A program made the position numbers and the translations under genes. DNA of 64,000 nt from Larix kaempferi (Eukaryota; Streptophyta; Pinopsida; Pinales; Pinaceae), in NCBI GenBank assembly GCA_027924585.1, contig BSBM01000179.1, positions 17,108,501-17,172,500 of the forward strand. Reading direction: 5' to 3'. The notes below the pieces were generated by a model. The model ran no database searches and was not told the DNA's origin. It saw nothing but the letters and a program-made list of their open reading frames with translations. The number at the start of each line of letters is the position of its first letter. Positions within the stretch are counted from its first letter, which is position 1. Positions 45,611-57,212 of this stretch are shown piece after piece.

Positions 45611-48600
45611 TGTTATCACATTTTATGTCGGTAATAGCTTCCATACTGCAGACTGTGCGACCGAGGATTGCACAGTATTTTTTTTTCCAGATCAGGAGAT
45701 CAGCTGTCTTCAGAGGAGGCATTTTGTTCAGATTACTCCTAGCAGACATATCAGAGGGGACAGATAGTTGGACTTACCATCTACCACATGGTTACCCTTC
45801 CTTGCCAGGCTTTGAAACAAGCCCATTTGAGACAGTTGCCTAGTTTTGTTCTGATCGAGATTATCACAGTACAGTGTTGGTTTGTTATGTGCCTAGATTC
45901 AGTAGAGATCCAGCTCAGATACAGGTTCGATAGCAGCAGGTATTGCATATTATTGTTTGTTGCTCATGTTGTAGATTAGGCTCATTTATACTTGTTAGTA
46001 CACTAACTTTGCATGAGATGATATATTTGGTGATCTAGCTATGATGTGATGTGTTTTGGGCCCTTGGTGATGTTAGTCCACCCCTTCGGTATGAGTTTTG
46101 GGCCCTTGGTGATGTTAGTCCACCCCTTTGGTCATACTTATGTATATGCACGCTGAGTCATGTCTTATATACTTGGCTTAGACTTGATCACTTAGCCCCT
46201 CGGTAGCTGATTTTAGCATCATTACCACTTTCTCCACCCATCCGACTCATCCATGACACTTCTTCCCCGACTTGGATTCTGATTTGTGATCACGAGGACC
46301 CCCTTCCCCACTGATCTCTGAGTTTGCCATGACTCCCTGTTTATTGTGCCTCGATTCTTTAGTGTGTGAGATACACGGTTAGACCTGGGATTTGCTCCTG
46401 TCGGTTGACCTCGATGTTGCAATGCAGTTAGGATTGTGTAGCCTCACCGGGTGCTCCTCACTTGTCATCGAAGCATGTATGGCCCACCCCCATTACCTTT
46501 GCAGTATGAGCACCATGTTTGTATCTTTTGAGATATGTATGTAACCCAAGAGGGTCATGAAGAAATGAAGAAATGAAATGTAAATTAGGCTAAAAGGGCC
46601 TTTATGTTGTAAATGTAAAATCTAGCCAAAAAGGGCTAAGTATGAAACTCATTATAAAATCCATGCAATGTGTTTATGAACACACATGGATTTTGGTTAG
46701 CTATACATGTCAACATTTGTAGTGGTTATTCCTCACCTATTCCTGTGGGACAAGGAGGTGAGAAGGAGCAAGGGACAAGCTCAAGATTGCCCCCTAGAGT
46801 CTCAAGTTACGGTTTGCCGGACACCCAGTTTGGCGGCTCTAGAAAAGAACCTCACAGAGTCTTCAGATACGGATGTGAGTTGTGGGATACTTGTTAGATG
46901 ACTAGTGGTGGTTTCCCTACACTATACCCATTTGTGAGGCACCACCCTTCCCCGTGTTCTGTCATGGCATACTTACCTCAGTGGACCCCGCTTTCCCGAG
47001 TTGTCCAAAGGGTCACATGATCTTCATCCTGGTCTTCCTGTATGCTTTGTGTTGTTGTCCACATCACCTAGAGTCAGTAGGGTGGTCAATTCTATGGATG
47101 TGCATAACATCTTTCTTTTGGAGGTGGTGGGCCCACTTCACCAGGGCCTTGTACTATTTTGAGATTTAATGAATTTGTGATCACCATGTTATCATTTATT
47201 TCTTAGTAATGTACTAACTTGTTTAATTGAGCCTCATCACTTCATGTGTGCATACAGGTTTCAGCTAGCACTATGGTTGACCAGATTTGACTTGGTCAAA
47301 CTGGGCTAACTAGGCCAAAAATGGGCCCAAAAAAATGTTGCGATCGGAATTTTGATTTCGATCATTTATTATCTACAGGGGTCCCATATGAACATGCAAC
47401 TGACGGAATTGCAAAATATTGAACCATTTGAGAAATTTTTAATTATTATTGGTCAACTTTGACCTGTTTTAATTAAAAATTATGGATTTGGGGCAAATAA
47501 TGCCAAAGTGATGGATCAGGGTCATTCAAGTGCTCATCCCTACTACTTTTGGGGTCCACGATCGCATTGTAGCAGACAGTTCAGCAATCTGGGCACTAAA
47601 AGTGGGTGAAAAGCCCAAATTTCATCTTCAGCCATATAAACCAACAGAAAATACATGGAAATCAGAATTTGACTAAGGCAACTATAGGTAAATGGCAAAA
47701 TTAAAGGTTGGAAATGGTAAAGGTAATCTCTAAGGTATTTTTGGTAATGTTTGATGTAATATTTGGGCATTGTGGGGCCCTTCATGTGACAACTCACCAT
47801 TGAGCTCGATTTGGCCCATAGGGGCGTTTTTCTCCTTAGGAGGGGAATTCGATTTCCTTGTTTTGTGATGGTGGGACCCTTGTTGTATATGGTTGGGGGG
47901 ATAAAACCCCATATAGACACCCCCCAACCCATTTGTTTGATGTATGGCCCCCACATGGGCCCCTCTCCTCCTCTAGTGTGCTTCTCTTGGGGCAATTCGC
48001 ACCCCCCTCTAGGGAGCAATCTCCACTATTCGATTTTGATGGTTGGGGTTTGATCTCCACCCTCCATTTTGGGGGGAAACCTATTTGGAGAGTGAGCCAT
48101 CTCTATAAGAAAATGGACTCACTCCATTTGTAGCTCTCTTGGCATTTTTTTGGAGTGAATAGAAGAGAAAACATTGCTGCTCTACTTGGCTCTTGTGTGA
48201 TAGCTTCTTGATATTGTTGATTGCCATACTATCTTGATGCACTAGTTGTAGTTGGTGTGTGTTTCCAGCACTATATTTCTCACCATTGTTTGCAATAAGC
48301 AAAGTCTTGGAGGAGGGCACACCATTTGGCTGCCACTGTTGCTCCATTCTCCGGATTGGTATCACAAGGGAAGTGTTTTTGCCATTCCAGCCAAACATTT
48401 TTGTCATTCTTATTTGTATTGCTGTAGATTTACTTGTTTGACAACACTAATTTGATTTTCTTGTCCATTGGTGTTTGTAGGCAAGGAGGACGAGTTGGTG
48501 GGGAGAGAGCATATCGATTTCAGCTGAGACATCTTCAACTGCTGCTATTTGATCTTCGAGACATACTAACCTCAACAAAATCAGAATTATCAGGTAGTTC

Positions 48601-49594
48601 CAAGTAGGTGTTACTTCTTCTTCTCTTGCATTTCAGTTTCTAAATTTTGTTTAAGAGAGAAAAATCATAAAAACCCCCAAAATTAGAATCTTTAAATTTA
48701 ACCGTTAAAATTTGCTTTCCTTTAAAACCCACAAATGATTTATGCTTAAAATCCTATATCCCGAATTTCATTTGATTCCAACTCCATTCACCCACTTAAC
48801 CAGGCACTAGTCTCTCAGTGAATTCGCCCCACCTGGGAAAAATGTCTAATCACGCTGTTTGGTTGATTTCTGGGTTATGGGTACTTGATATTTGGTTTCA
48901 GAACGTCATTTTACCTTAGAATATCAAGTTTCATTGGCTGGAAGTGAATATAAACGTCATTTTTTCGATGCCCTAGGTCCATTTTTTCACCTTTTGACTC
49001 ATTCCCCTAGGGTGCTTTCACCTCACTTCTTGCTGGTCTGTTTTTGTGCTTTTAATCAACCACTTAATAAGTTTGAAATTGCTGGAAGATGTGCTTTAAT
49101 TGTTTATCCAACGTTGCCATGTATGAATAAATCATCACGAGCCTCATTCCCCACAGGCAGGGTCCTCAACCACTCTTCCAGTAAATTTCTGTATTGCTGA
49201 TTTAGTTTCCAGCCTTCTAATTCTCTAATTTATCCATCATTTACATTCATGATTGGGTATTATTTCATCTCATATAGTTTATTCTCTCACCTCAGAATCC
49301 CGATCTCACTAGGTTGGAAGAAATCTCACATTTAGTCATCCATCTCGTTTCTTACTTTGTTCATCTTTTGGGTTTGGGTGTCTAATTGTTGAGTCTCAAC
49401 CATAACTGGTTGAGTGGGGTATCCCCCCTGACTTGGCTACTTGCCTTGTCTAAAGTGACTGTAGCCTTGTCCGGTGTGACTTATGTCCCTTGGAAGAAGG
49501 ACCTGGCTATTGTTGGTTACACCTTCATAGCTGTTCACCTCTACCGTCCCTAATGAGATACCTACCACCAACAGCTAGAGTTTGTGTGATAACA
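45611..49594. mobile_element. Unclassified 4-kb insertion with 10-bp terminal inverted repeats
   Basis: This 3,984-bp segment interrupts the integrase frame of copia C. It begins TGTTATCACA and ends TGTGATAACA, exact reverse complements, with 5-bp flanks AATGG and ACTAG that could be a diverged target duplication. TG...CA ends suit an LTR element, but no pair of LTRs was found, and no transposase or pol motif is visible. A TATA-like CTCTATAAGAAAATGG at about 48,100 with GC-rich upstream sequence looks like a retrotransposon promoter. A 42-bp direct duplication containing TTGGGCCCTTGGTGATGTTA lies at about 46,054-46,137. Confidence 0.55.
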
Positions 49595-51042
49595 ACTAGA
49601 CAACCAAATATTCTGAGATGGATAACTTCTGGTTTCTTACTAGTGAACACTTCTTCTGGTGTTTTGTTGTTAAGTATCTTATGGGGTGTTCTGTTCTGCA
49701 CATATACAACTGTCCTAGCTGCTTCAACCCATAGGTGCATAGGTAGATCTTGGTCATGAAGCATTGCCCTAGTTGCTTCCATGATTGTTCTATTCTTTCT
49801 TTCGGCAACCCCATTCTGTTGTGGATTGTAAGGAGTAGTCAACTCCCTCTTAATCCCTAAATCACTGCATAACTTCTTGAAGTCACCTGAAGTGAATTCT
49901 CCGCCATTGTTGGATCTGAAGATCTTGATCTTCATGTCAGTTTAGTTTTCTATCAAGGCTTTGAATTCCTTGAACTTGTCAAACACTTCATCTTTGTTCT
50001 TCAAGAAGTAAACCCAAGTCTTCCTAGAGAAATCATCAATGAAGGAAACATAGTATACATACCCACTCAGAGAACTGGATGACATCGGACCGCATACATC
50101 AAAGTGGATGATTTCCAAGATTCCTTTTTCCTTGCTTTCACTGCTTGGAAATGTCTTCTTTGTGTTCTTTCCCTTTGCACAACCTTTGCAAATGCCTTCA
50201 TGCTTTGACTGGATTTTAGGAAGACCTTCCATTGCTTTGCTTTCAATTGGTAATGCTCTATAGTGCATGTGTGCAAGCCTTCTATGCCAAAGTTCACTTG
50301 GCTCTATTGAATCATGGACCATGGCTTGTTCTGGTTGGCCCTTCAATTTGTATAATCCTCCATCTTGCTCTCCAATTACCACTGCATCATCAATAGTCTT
50401 ACTCTTTGGACACATTAGGACTTGTCCATCTACAAATGCAACCCTCATGCCTTTTGCATCCAATGCAGATATGGAGAGTAGATTCTTCTTGAGACCTGGA
50501 ACATATAGTACATCTTTCATCTTCATAGACTTTCCAGAGTCTAGTTTATAGGAGGCTTCACCACTCCCTTTTATTGGATACTGGTAGTCATCCCCAAGTT
50601 TCACCTTGTGGGGTGATTCATGTTCAGAAAGGTTCATAAAGGATTCCTTGAATCCTGTCATGTGTTTAGAAGCCCCATTATCTATAAGCCAATCATTACT
50701 TCCATGAATAATGGTTCCAGTGAGAGCAAAAATCAAAACATATTCTTCATCACTTGAAGAACCTTCATTATCTTCTCTAGCTCTCTTCTTGGAAGGTTCA
50801 TCATCCTCTGCAGCATGAGCATGATGTCTTCTTTTGATGTTCTTCTTCCTTTTGTGAGACCCATCTTTATTGTTTCTGGGACAATCCCTGGCATAGTGTC
50901 CCTTTTCATCACATGTAAAGCATAGGGCATTTGATATGTTTCTTTGAGATCTGAAGTTGCCCCTTTGATTGTGATGGTGATGCTTATCTTTCTTACTGTG
51001 GTGATGTCCCTTCTTATCATCATGTCTTTTGGAGTGTGCTGT
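49595..51042 (-). pseudogene. Copia C zinc knuckle, protease and integrase
   Basis: Minus-strand order: a His/Lys-rich segment, a complete zinc knuckle (CFTCDEKGHYARDC, about 50,925-50,885), protease start DWLIDNGASKHMTGF with active site DNG in place of DSG (about 50,690), VPGLKKNLLSISALD, pre-integrase LWHRRLAHMHYRALP, the HFDVCGPM first catalytic Asp, IDDFSRKTWVYFLK, a TAA stop at 49,942-49,944, then RSNNGGEFTSGDFKKL where the second catalytic Asp is Asn, and PQQNGVAERKNRTIME with the Glu. After LRIFGCLV the frame is cut at 49,595 by the 4-kb insertion. Confidence 0.9.
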
Positions 51043-51050
51043 GAGAGCAT

Positions 51051-51339
51051 CAGGGTATTTTTTAAGGACTCTAATATTATACTTAAGTATAGTATCCTAG
51101 GCGATTATTTTGCATTGAAAAAAAACAGGTATATAGATACACAGGCGAATATTAAATATGAAACATACAATTTACTACTTAAATGTGTAAATTTTGGCGA
51201 ATATTATGATAAAAAAACATATTTTATGTAAATATAGGCGATATTAGAGACTAAAAATGACCAAATAGCGAATTTATTTTTTGAAAAAAAGCCCAAAAAA
51301 TAGCCAATTGGCGAAATTTCGCCCTTAAAAATTACCCTG
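51051..51339. mobile_element. hAT-type MITE
   Basis: This 289-bp insertion has terminal inverted repeats CAGGGTATTTTTTAAGG and CAGGGTAATTTTTAAGG and an exact 8-bp target duplication GAGAGCAT (51,043-51,050 and 51,340-51,347). Eight-base duplications and CAGGG ends are typical of hAT elements. It has no coding capacity and sits in gag of copia C; removing it and one duplication copy restores the gag frame. Confidence 0.95.
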
Positions 51340-51347
51340 GAGAGCAT

Positions 51348-51942
51348 GGTCTTCATTCCCCATCTTTTCTTCTCGAGCTACAATTCGAGCTTCTTCCTGT
51401 GAGCATTCTTCCCACAACCCGCTGAAAGTGATAAGTTTCCTTCTAGCACAAATTCCTTGGATGAAGGAATCCCATGACCTAGGAAGGCCATTAAGAGTGG
51501 TCATTACCACTTCTCCATTTTCTACATCTTCTCCCACAGCTTCAAGTTGTTCTTTTATCTGGGAGACCCTTGAGAAATAAGACTGCATAGTTTCCGCATT
51601 CTGGATCTTGATATTCTTTAATTGATTCCTCAAGGTCATCTTCCGATTTATGTTCTTCCCTTCAAATAGCTTGGTCAGGGAATCAAACATCTCCTTTAGT
51701 GTCTTTAGAGATGACACATGTGGTATGAGATGGTCTTTGATAGAATCAACAATGATCCTTTTAGCCTTGACCAAATTTCTTTTGTGTAAGGCCTTAGCCT
51801 CTTCTTCCTCTGGGATATGGACCTCTTCACTTATGTAAGTGTCCAACTCATTTTCTTCCAGGATTAACCCAATCCTATACTTCCATGCTTGGAAGTTATC
51901 AACCCCTTCAAGCTTATCCTCAAGCTTGGTGTAGTGAGACAT
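51348..51942 (-). pseudogene. Copia C gag (UBN2-type capsid region)
   Basis: The minus-strand frame opens at the ATG at 51,942-51,940 (MSHYTKLEDKLEGVDNFQAW), about 560 bases inside the primer site. It has the WKYRIGLILEENEL start of copia gag, a hydrophobic SIKDHLIPHVSSLKTLKEMF stretch, the LRNQLKNIKI and YFSRVSQIKEQL motifs and a LNGLPRSWDSFIQGI end, as in UBN2/copia gag proteins that form the particle shell. The frame is intact up to the hAT MITE and would continue into the zinc knuckle region. Confidence 0.88.
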
Positions 51943-52504
51943 CTTAAAGAGTACTTCAAATGTAAATAGAAGAGATTTAGGTCTTACCACTTGAATTGCT
52001 GAAAACTGGATTTGGTCCTAGAATAGGGTTTGTTAGAGAAACCCTAAAAATTCAAACTTTGAATTTCAAACTTCTGAGAGGATAGAAAGATGCGTCTTCA
52101 TGAGAAGATCAGCTTGGTATATTCAGAATTTGAGATCTGCAAAGTTTCACCCTCCAAAAATTCCTTTAAGTCTTCCTGGATTTAGTAGGGAGGACCCTAA
52201 ATTAGGGTTTGAGTTTCCCGGAGCTTCACTCAACCAAAATTATCGATCCAAATCTCTAAACTTCGATTTTTCCAAGGAGCTTCCAGCTATGTCTTCAAAT
52301 TTTAGAAATTCCTATTTTTGTGGAAACCCTAATTTTTAGGGCCAATACTGAAAGTGCTCAGAATTGAATTCTGATTGGATAGAAATATTCTCCTTGATGC
52401 ATAGAGTCAATCTACCTTACTGTGTTTCCAAAATATGTGGAGAGAACCCCAATAAATAAGAAACCCTAGTTTCCGCCACTGCACAATATCTTCTTCTCAG
52501 GGAA
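51943..52504. other. 5' leader of copia C
   Basis: Non-coding leader between primer site and gag start. No other feature seen; short frames on the plus strand are not credible genes. Confidence 0.7.
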
Positions 52505-52516
52505 GCTCTGATACCA
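52505..52516 (-). other. Primer binding site of copia C
   Basis: The minus strand reads TGGTATCAGAGC, the exact copia initiator-Met tRNA primer site, directly adjoining the 5' LTR. Confidence 0.95.
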
Positions 52517-53088
52517 TGTTAGATTTTGAACATTAATTCAACATACTCTAGGATCTTTACTGAGAGAATAACATGTACAACATATCAATCATATCAAGCA
52601 TGTATCAAGCATATCAAGCAATCACATAAGACAATGGACACATAGAGTTTCACTGGGGAAAACCATAAAGGTGAAAAACCCCACAACTTCCTTAGAGATA
52701 GAAAGAGCAATGATACAACCAAATACAAGAGATAGTATTCTACTAGCAGCTACTACTCCTCCTCAACTAGTGCGCCACTTTCCAGGTGATGTAAGAGTGA
52801 GTAATGAGATGATCAAATAGAGATCTCCTGATCTCTATTTATACTTGTCCTATCCTACCCAATAAACTAACAGGGGCGACTTGTCTAACTCAGTCTAATA
52901 ACCCATGGTTACATTAATCTAGGCCAACCCCACACTTAGTGGTCTAATAACCCATTACACCAAGTTACGACACTTGCGACACTTGTCAATGCAAATGACG
53001 ACACTTCCGTATAGAGGAATAATACCATCTCTATAGGAGTACAATATACATAGGTGAAATACATTTCGAAGTTACATATACATCAACA
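52517..53088 (-). repeat. 5' LTR of copia C
   Basis: This 572-bp partner of 42,004-42,573 is followed by target duplication CACCA (53,089-53,093). TATA-like sequence TATTTATACTTG lies near 52,837. Confidence 0.95.
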
Positions 53089-53093
53089 CACCA

Positions 53094-54195
53094 CAAGTGC
53101 CCGGTGGATGATTTTCCAAAGTTGACCCGTGCAAAAATTGCACACTCCCTCATTGAGCAAAACCCTAGTTTCCAAGATGGACGTACAAGATGACACCGGG
53201 GCCACTGGACCGGAGGGGAGGGGCACCCCTAGCACTATCCCGGCGTCCTGAATCCAACGGAGTCGACGGTTCGTCGATCTGAGCCACGGTTTTCATTCTA
53301 TGGATCGTTCCATCTCGCATCCAAAAGGCCTTCAAGGACACCTGTTGGATACCTGTCGGGGGCATAGAAATCGAACCGTGCAACAAAACTGGGTTCCGGG
53401 GAGTCATGCAAGTGTGTCTAGGTAGGTTTCGGCTGGGAACGCTAGCCACAAGTTCCCGGTGGATGATTTTCCAAAGTTGACCCCTGTGTGCAAAAATTGC
53501 ACACTCCCTCACTGAGCAAAACCCTAGTTTCCAAGATGGACGTACAAGATGACACTAGGGCCACCGGACCGGAGGTGAGGGGCACCACTAGCACTATCCC
53601 AACATCCTGAATCCAACGGAGTCAGCGGTTCATTGATCCGAGCCACGGTCTTCATTCTATGGCTCGTTCCGTCTCGCATCCAAAAGGTCTTCAGGGACAG
53701 CTGCTGGATACTTGCCGGGGGCATAGAATTCCAACCGTGCAACAAAACCGGGTTCTGGGGAGTCATGCAAGTGTGTCTAGGTAGGTTCTGGCTGGGAACA
53801 CTAGCCACAAGTGCTTGGTGGATGATTTTCCAAATTTGACCCGCGTGTGCAAAAATTGCACACTCCCTCACTGAGCAAAACCCTAGTTTCCAAGATGGAC
53901 GTACGAGATGACACCGGGGCCACCGGACCAGAGGGGAGGGGCATCCCTAGCACTATCCCAGCATCCTGAATCCAACGGAGTCGACGGTTTGTCGATCTGA
54001 GCCACGGTCTTCATTCTATGGCTTGTTCCGTCTCGCATCCAAAAGGCCTTCAGGGACACCTATTGGATACCTGCCGGGGGCATAGAACTCCAACTGTGCA
54101 ACAAAAGCGGGTTCTGGGGAGTCATGCAAGTGTGTTTAGGTAGGTTCCGATTGGGAACGCTAGCCACAAGTGCTCGGTGGATGATTTTCCAAAGT
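53094..54195. repeat. F1 satellite array, left arm (3 units)
   Basis: Three direct units of about 359 bp, each with a GCAAAAATTGCACACTCCCT palindrome-like start, GAGCAAAACCCTAG, and CGTCTCGCATCCAAAAGG. The repeated frames of 115 codons in each unit are artefacts of the repeat. Confidence 0.92.
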
Positions 54196-55463
54196 TGACC
54201 CTAATGTGAAGGCCATCCAAATTCGCTTAAGGGGTGCATTTCTCGTCCAAAGGCCCCCGGGCGTGCGTGGGCACCGTGGACAGGTCGACAGTGGCCACGT
54301 GGACCTGTGGGAGCCGATAGAATGCAATTCCGCTAGCCGGTTTAGGTTCCGTGGCCCTGGAGAAAATCCCCAAAGTGTCCCTGAATGGCCCCGGGGTGCC
54401 CGACTAGAATGCCCATAGCGCCCGAACTGTGGCTCGGTTCGTGAATCCATCTATTTTGGTGGGTCAGGGACGTTGGGTTTCAGCTATGGGTCCCCCCATA
54501 GCATGCCTTGAAGACCTGGAAGTATTGCTAATGGGCCATCTCCGGAGCTAGTGTTTTGGTCAATGATGGCCATTCCAAATTCGCTATAGGGGTACATTTT
54601 TCGTCCGGAGGCCCCCGGGCGTGCGTGGCCACTGTGGACAGGTCCATAATGTCCATGTGGACCTATGGGAGCTGATGGAATCCAATTCCACTCGCCGGTT
54701 TGGGTTCCGTGGTTCTAGAGAAAATCCCCAAAGTGTCCTTGAATGGCCCCGGGGTGCCCGACTAGAATGCCTATAGCACCTGAACCATGGCTATATTCAT
54801 AAATCTGTCGATTCTGGTGGGCTCGGGGCGCCTGGTTTCAGATAGGGGACCCCCTAAAGCATGCCTTGAAGACCCGGAAGCAGTGCCAATGGGCCATCTT
54901 CGGAGCTAGGGTTTTAATCAGTGATGGCCATTCCAAATTCGCTAAAGGCATGCATTTCTCATCCGGAGGCCCCCGGGTGTGCATGGTCACCGTGGACAGG
55001 TCTACAATGGCCATGTGGACTTGTGGGAGCCGACGGAATCCAAGTCCTCTCGCTGGTTTGGGTTCCATGGCCCCGGAGGAAATCCCCAAAGTGTCCCTGA
55101 ATGGCCCCGAGGTGCCCGACTAGAATGCCCATAGCGCCTGAACCGTGGCTTGGTTCATGAATCCATCAATTTCGGTGGGTCCGAGACATCGGGTTTCAGC
55201 TAGGGGAACCCTCACAACATGCCTTGAAGACCCAGAAGTGGTGTTAATGGGCCATCTCCAGAGCTAGGGTTTTGCTCAGTGATTGCCATTTCAAATTTGC
55301 TAAAGGGGTGCATTTCTCGTCTGGAGGCCTCCGAGCATGTGTGGCCACCGTGGATAAGTCCACAATGGCCACATGGACCTGTGGGAGCTGACGGAATCCA
55401 AGTCCACTCACCGTTTTGGGTTCCGTGGACTCGGAGCAAATCCCCAAAGTGTCCCTGAATGGC
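54196..55463. repeat. F2 satellite array, left arm (about 3.5 units)
   Basis: Direct units of about 358 bp with marker GGGTGCATTTCTCGTCCG at about 54,234, 54,592, 54,948 and 55,306, and AGCTAGGGTTTTGCTCAGTG. They are more GC-rich than the surroundings. Confidence 0.92.
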
Positions 55464-56370
55464 CATCACTGAGGAAAACCCTAGCTCTGGAGATGGCCCA
55501 TTAGCATCGCTTCTGGGTCTTCAAGGCACATTGTGGGGGGTCCCCTAGCTAAAAATCAGCTTCCCGGACCCACCAGAATCAACGGATTCACGAACCGAGC
55601 CATGGTTCGGGTGCTACGGGCATTCTAGTTGGGCACCCCGGGGTCATTCAGGGACAGTTTGGGGATTTGCTCCGAGGCCACGGAACCCAAACCGACGAGA
55701 GGAATTGGATTCCGTCAGCTCCCATAGGTCCACATGGCCATTGTGGACCTATCTACAGTGGCCACACACACTCGGGGCCCTCCGGATGAGAAATGCACCC
55801 CTTTAGCGGATTTGGAATGGCCATCACTGAGCAAAACCCTAGCTCCGGAGATGGCCCATTGGCACCACTTTCGGGTCTTCAAGGCACGCTGTGGGGGGTC
55901 CCCTAGTTGAAACCCAATATCCCGGACCCACCGGAATCGACGGATTCGCAAACCAAGCCATGGTTCGGGCGCTATGGGAATTCTAGTCGGGCACCCTGGG
56001 GCCATTCAGGGACACTTTGGGGATTTGCTCCAGGGCCACGGAACCCAAACTGGCAAGCGGACTTGGATTCTGTCGGCTCCCACAGGTCTATGTGGCCATT
56101 GTGGACCTATCCACGGTGGCCATGCATGCCTCGGGGCCTCCGGACGAGAAATGCACCCATTTAGTGAATTTGGAATGACCATGACTGAGCAAAACTATGG
56201 CTCTGGAGATGGCCCATTGGAATCACTTTCGAGTCTTCAAGGCACGCTATGGGGGGTACCCTAGCTGAAACCTGGCGTCCCGGACCCACCCGAATCGACG
56301 GATTCGCGAACCGAGCCACGGTTCGGGTGCTACGGGCATTCTATTATGGCACCCCGGGGCCATTCTAGTG
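55464..56370. repeat. F2' satellite array, inverted (about 2.5 units)
   Basis: Reverse-complement F2 units (marker at about 55,788 and 56,145). The turn from F2 to F2' falls at about 55,463 within GTCCCTGAATGGCCATCACT, with no spacer. Confidence 0.92.
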
Positions 56371-57212
56371 GTGATAACGAGTTTACTGTCTGTTGAGTCT
56401 GATACTACATCCAGGAGCCACTCAACAAACTTTGAAATAGAAAGCTCTGTAATTTTAGGATACTGATTCAAACACTCATACAGTTTCTCACCTTCTCGAG
56501 GATCTAAATTTATAATTGCCTTCTGGGTAGATTCAGGCATGGAATAATATTTGGCGGCACTTCCAAGCTCCCTAGACCATTTGGTTAGCCACATTATGTG
56601 TGACTCCTTTGACGAAAGATAAATTCTGGTGTGGGCGGCAGAATTTGATACACTAGCCAAATCTATGTTGTTGGAAGAACTTAGATATTTCAACAAAGGA
56701 GCATTTTGTAGGTGACTTGAAAATCCCTTCCAATTTTCAGCAATAAAACAAGGAAGTTCAAAGTACAGATTTTTAGGCAAGCTTGTCAACCAATCAGACA
56801 ACCGAATACAGGAAGATAACCACGCCCAAAAAGTTCAAGCTATTATAAAACTCTTGTTTATCAAGATAAGGATGGACTATGTGTACATTACGAGAATATA
56901 GATGAATGAAGTTGCTTTGATGAACTTGTCCTGTTGCTTTCTCCAGAATGTGTTTGAAAGCAGGGAGTATTGTTCGAGCTTCTGTTAGTTTACATAAACG
57001 TTTATTCCCAAAGATGACGTCACATAAAACCTCTTCCTTAGCTTTCAATTGGGTTTGAATGGCATCTCTAACTTGTGTTAGCTGTGGATAACGAGGAATA
57101 TGAAAGGGAAGGTACCTATAGACCCAAGTTTTCGATGATAGAGGTGAATTACCACTTATCAGAGCACGAAATGATGAACAAAAGGCTAATGGAACACAAC
57201 GAAGGATTCCCT
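56371..57212 (-). pseudogene. Captured fragment of an unidentified gene
   Basis: This 840-bp minus-strand stretch is the only non-satellite DNA in the palindrome apart from copia C. It is open for about 280 codons with a single frameshift near 56,810. Text includes SSKTWVYRYLPFHIPRYPQL and DAIQTQLKAKEEVLCDVIFG at the upstream end, then RTILPAFKHILEKATGQV, SDWLTSLPKNLYFELPCFIA, ENWKGFSSHLQNAPLLKYL and FVEWLLDVVSDSTDSKLVI. It reads like a helical cellular plant protein, with no retroelement or transposase motif. I do not recognise the family. Its ends join F1' and F2' satellite directly. Absence of introns suggests one large exon or a copied transcript. Confidence 0.6.

Larger units (their letters stand above)
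42004..53088 (-). mobile_element. Ty1/copia element C
   Basis: This is a full-length copia element on the minus strand: LTRs 42,004-42,573 and 52,517-53,088 (TGTTAG...ATCAACA), target duplication CACCA on both sides, a perfect initiator-Met primer site next to the right LTR and a purine tract (AAGAGGGAG) next to the left. Domains run gag, zinc knuckle, protease, integrase, RT, RNase H. It is dead: one stop, frameshifts, changed catalytic residues, a hAT MITE in gag and a 4-kb insertion in integrase. Without those two insertions the element would be about 6.8 kb. Confidence 0.93.

Noticed and set aside
47543-48133. Overlapping 74-158-codon frames on both strands near 47.5-48.1 kb
   Set aside because: GC-rich promoter-like sequence of the 4-kb insertion; no motif and no consistent frame.
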